From assembly GCA_016178055.1 (NCBI GenBank), contig JACOUC010000001.1:1-60566 (forward strand): 60,566 nt of DNA, in the 5' to 3' direction. This DNA is from Chlamydiota bacterium (GTDB lineage: Bacteria > Auribacterota > JACPWU01). The notes below the pieces were generated by a model. That model saw only the letters and a program-made list of their open reading frames with translations, was not told the origin of the DNA and did not search any database. The number at the start of each line of letters is the position of its first letter. Within the stretch, counting starts at the first letter, position 1. A program made the position numbers and the translations under genes. This document shows, piece by piece, positions 59,801 to 60,566 of the stretch.

Positions 59801-60475
59801 ACCAGCGCTCCACCGAGTACTTCTTTACGTGAGTCTTTGAGCCAGTTCATTCAGTTGTCTCGTGCCCTCATTCAAATGTTAAAACAAGCCCCTGGAGAAA
59901 TCAATGGAATTACGCAAGCCCAAACGGGGTACACTCCCCTCGGCCTCATGCCCTGGTTTTACAACCTTCTAGATCGGTTTGGGGTTCCTGATGAAAAGAA
60001 AACTCAATGGAGTGGGGTGGAGGAGATTGGATTTACTGGCATTTTAATGGAAGGGCTTGCTTGGTTACTTCATCTTACTCTGGGCTTGGATTTGATGTCA
60101 GGCCGAGCCATTGGCCTGGCTCTGGGCGCAATTTTATTTCCCCTGGCTCATTGGGAAGGGCTTTATTTTTGGGAGGACGGAAAACTTGAGTTTAAGTCTC
60201 GAGAAAAATTTGCACCTGGAGACTTCGCCAAAGCTTTAGCAAAACTTTCTGGGGCAGGGCTGGTGATTCGGCTTCTGGCTCTTTTGTCGATTGCAGTAGC
60301 GGCATCGTTGACTTCCCCCATTGTGTCCAGCACTCTTGTGATTCTCACGGCAGGGATTTTGCACAGCCTCTACAGCACAAAATTCACACGAAGATTCACA
60401 AGCTTCCCGACGGGGATGGCGGGAGGGGAGAGGGATCAACCTAAAAATGTTATAAATCAAGACCTGATACCATGA
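56804..60475 (+). CDS. Long secreted protein (Omnitrophota type) with repeat-derived inserts
   Basis: It encodes 1223 residues. A signal peptide (MKLLNKIISILLILTFLLYD) is followed by PLVFIIEDIHCHTEAQRNIA, close in style to the IQDAHxxxEAQxNI motif of long Omnitrophota proteins with a ChaN/TraB-like fold. LVAGGFHTEGIKAKLKAAHI (about residues 660-680) belongs to that fold. Between them at least five inserts are repeat-encoded: residues about 103-151 and 280-322 (GCTCGAA family), 402-430 (SPLKLRGAGGVM palindrome), 508-520 (RIADFGLRIAELK) and 526-586 (GGACGAA family). The C-terminal half is Ser/Thr/Gln-rich with a diverged tandem repeat (about residues 870-955), then helices near 1085-1200 with EEIGFTG and LFPLAH, a weak CPBP resemblance. 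Catalysis is unproven. Confidence 0.75.
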   Translation: MKLLNKIISILLILTFLLYDLTPREALGQEVKIISPIQGSEAFSPLSIENGSIQKSLDRVEIPHDIGEVVEKSEIKGRPLVFIIEDIHCHTEAQRNIARILKQLEAKSELEARGSKLEAKAKTEEVFTLSLEPRASSRVLSSSLQPRASSQSFYVLSEAASGPINMQFFWSFPDKKILREASQKFLENHKINGVEAFLINSDSHKVEGIGIEETNAYIENVKSMGELLEAQESEESEWIKIQETIKNLRQKIYPKELIELIEKREEYREFKMDLGEYVKQLEANDGLKARGSKLEAKAKNQTAENQSLPLSSSSLELRASSQNYPQLGLYVQLQALEKKMDASKIESEYLTFLSELEKKLPKEELSEVLRNVLEHRLGRISDEKHYLCLSRYLEPEDEENVSPLKLRGAGGVMEEVNNPTDSPYIKGREKQEEKKLYPNLQLLIQQMSLMKQISWSELEKEVEKRADNAERLAYRGKENEKEIKKLLRLEKDFALLKRVISMEGSREDLRIADFGLRIAELKKKERMDDGRSTKDDEKTMEEERGRKDAEEPDSSIVFRSSFMVLRLSSFSPHPSFLVSPSSLQPLASSQIGPNNFIRDFIIQLGKLAKKEAIDYESPNLSGIFNTAQKFYAKVLERDEIFQGKIQKIIQEKNLKSVALVAGGFHTEGIKAKLKAAHIGYWVIAPHTSKIEDRSIYFRKMKEFFSVSKGDGEEPGDALGDPTLSLEAQVAPEHLQTRLIEFIQVFKALIEVSQKNKEGNTTAAFAVNQILARWTHQAGPFAALIRETFEGLQLNEESERFLEGLRGNLTSETPATRALALATLDRLVPDLATRNLLFQRMGLEGEEDLTQLLETARQNAESLQAALRGLSDDEDGSSDSHQPLQGLRLQLPKSLNPIELSSQLSILLKSLHGSNDGGGGGPSDNHQHSQEWPSPLQKLPNQQELPFHLSSLCESLLGYTNTPPTSTTAPNDSTATLVQSLNAINASLIAPAVSSSTAMFTSAPPSTSLRESLSQFIQLSRALIQMLKQAPGEINGITQAQTGYTPLGLMPWFYNLLDRFGVPDEKKTQWSGVEEIGFTGILMEGLAWLLHLTLGLDLMSGRAIGLALGAILFPLAHWEGLYFWEDGKLEFKSREKFAPGDFAKALAKLSGAGLVIRLLALLSIAVAASLTSPIVSSTLVILTAGILHSLYSTKFTRRFTSFPTGMAGGERDQPKNVINQDLIP
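57111..57255. repeat. GCTCGAA-family heptamer element translated in the long protein, copy 1
   Basis: The left units GCTGGAGGCTCGAGGCTCGA (from 57130) and the right units GCCTCGAGCCTCGAGC (to 57255) are inverted. Translation gives LEARGSKLEAKAK and SLEPRASS/SSLQPRASSQ, a seven-residue periodicity. The frame is preserved. Confidence 0.85.
57641..57768. repeat. GCTCGAA-family heptamer element translated in the long protein, copy 2
   Basis: Same design as copy 1: GCTGAAGGCTCGAGGCTCAA (57661-57680) with right units ending GCCTCTAGCCAAAAC. Peptide LKARGSKLEAKAK ... SSLELRASSQN. The middle differs from copy 1, so it is a separate insertion. Confidence 0.85.
58005..58091. repeat. GGGGAG palindrome pair translated in the long protein
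   Basis: CCCCTCTTAAGTTAAGAGGGG and CTCCCCTTATATTAAGGGGAG are two hairpins, with GGGGGAGTTAT and ATAACCCC pairing outside them. The peptide SPLKLRGAGGVM and SPYIKGREK results. It has no seven-base period, so it is a different family. Confidence 0.75.
58326..58571. repeat. GCGGATT and GGACGAA heptamer blocks translated in the long protein
   Basis: GCGGATTTCGGGTTGCGGAT (58334-58353) has a seven-base period. It is followed by GGATGATGGACGAAGCACGA (58383-58402) and its inverse, TTCGTCCATCGTCTTTCGTT and onward to about 58545. The last part (58549-58571, CTAGCC/CCAGCC) resembles one half of the GCTCGAA family. All three are in frame. Confidence 0.75.
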
Positions 60476-60480
60476 AAAAA

Positions 60481-60541
60481 ATAAGCGCCATCCTGATATG
60501 ATTGTGTTGTCTTAAAACTCAACCAAAGAGGAGGCGCTTAT
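60481..60541. repeat. Inverted repeat in the IS110 transposase leader
   Basis: ATAAGCGCC (60481-60489) and GGCGCTTAT (60533-60541) are perfect 9-bp inverse complements. The distal arm begins directly after AGGA and includes part of the AGGAGG ribosome binding site and the first two bases of the transposase ATG. The stem could limit transposase translation. It may also mark the left end of the element. Confidence 0.7.
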
Positions 60542-60566
60542 GTACTACGTTGGACTCGACATCCAC
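60540..60566 (+). CDS. IS110 family transposase, 5' fragment
   Basis: The last 27 bases encode MYYVGLDIH, the first catalytic segment of DEDD-type IS110 transposases, with the first catalytic Asp. AGGAGG (60529-60534) lies five bases upstream. The rest is cut off by the window edge. IS110 elements use a bridge RNA from a non-coding end; whether that is present cannot be judged here. Confidence 0.75.

Overview
Likely source. The window reads as chromosomal DNA of an uncultured bacterium, most probably Omnitrophota (former OP3) or a close PVC-group relative. This is an inference from gene content, not a phylogeny. It rests on a long secreted protein of the type common in Omnitrophota, prepilin-like proteins with an H-x9-DG tail, DUF4416, DUF187 and DUF1015 proteins beside yggS-proC-yggT, a hydrogenase-4-like complex, and tRNA genes without encoded CCA. 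No rRNA genes or CRISPR array are present.

Layout. 1-138: 3' end of a group II intron. 202-3675: 2-oxoacid:ferredoxin oxidoreductase (korAB) and a CBS protein, then tRNA-Leu(CAA). 4-9.3 kb: UvrD helicase, BtuF-like protein, YciH/SUI1, HemW and a VapBC pair. 9.4-13.2 kb: sulfate ABC importer (sbp, cysT, cysW, cysA on the minus strand). 13.5-17.0 kb: fur, a frameshifted outer-membrane-type protein, an FMN-binding protein, ApbE and a small membrane protein with four conserved-looking histidines, probably an iron/flavin electron-transfer module. 17.1-22.3 kb: accessory island of nucleotidyltransferase/HTH pairs, a large PLD-nuclease + NTPase fusion, tRNA-Ala(GGC) and a broken MNT gene. 22.3-24.0 kb: ilvB. 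24.2-32.2 kb: a PtsN-like regulator coupled to a six-gene membrane complex (HyfB, C, E, F, G, I type). That complex lacks the [NiFe] cysteines, and its fused ferredoxin-like segment has lost every cysteine. It therefore fits the Ehr (energy-converting hydrogenase-related) type rather than a hydrogenase. 32.3-42.9 kb (minus): a cytochrome c maturation operon (ccmE, F, H, a CcmI-like protein, ccmA, B, C, D) ending in a class III nucleotide cyclase. It is interrupted by two S23/IVS four-helix-bundle genes, a DUF4143 ATPase and palindromic DNA. 43-56.6 kb: folE, two pseudopilin-like genes, purM-purH-vapBC-purD, DUF187, DUF4416, DUF1015, a PilZ-like gene, yggS, proC and yggT. 56.8-60.5 kb: a 1223-residue secreted protein full of repeat-derived inserts. 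60540-60566: start of an IS110-type transposase.

How the genes connect. KorAB makes reduced ferredoxin. The Ehr-like complex has proton-pumping subunits and may couple a ferredoxin- or quinone-linked reaction to ion movement. Sulfate import, Fur, the ApbE/FMN module, HemW and the Ccm system all serve redox cofactor handling. purM, purH and purD supply purines; folE supplies the pterin branch.

Most unusual signal. Many short repeats in the window have a seven-base period and are arranged as inverted pairs. Four heptamer families are visible, built on GCTCGAA, CAAAAAT, AAAATGA and the pair GCGGATT/GGACGAA. They sit between genes, flank both S23 genes as inverted copies, extend the N-termini of three exported or membrane proteins in frame, and are translated inside the long secreted protein. 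A second recurrent signal is a 15-16 bp inverted repeat that could mask the ribosome binding sites of cysA and purD.
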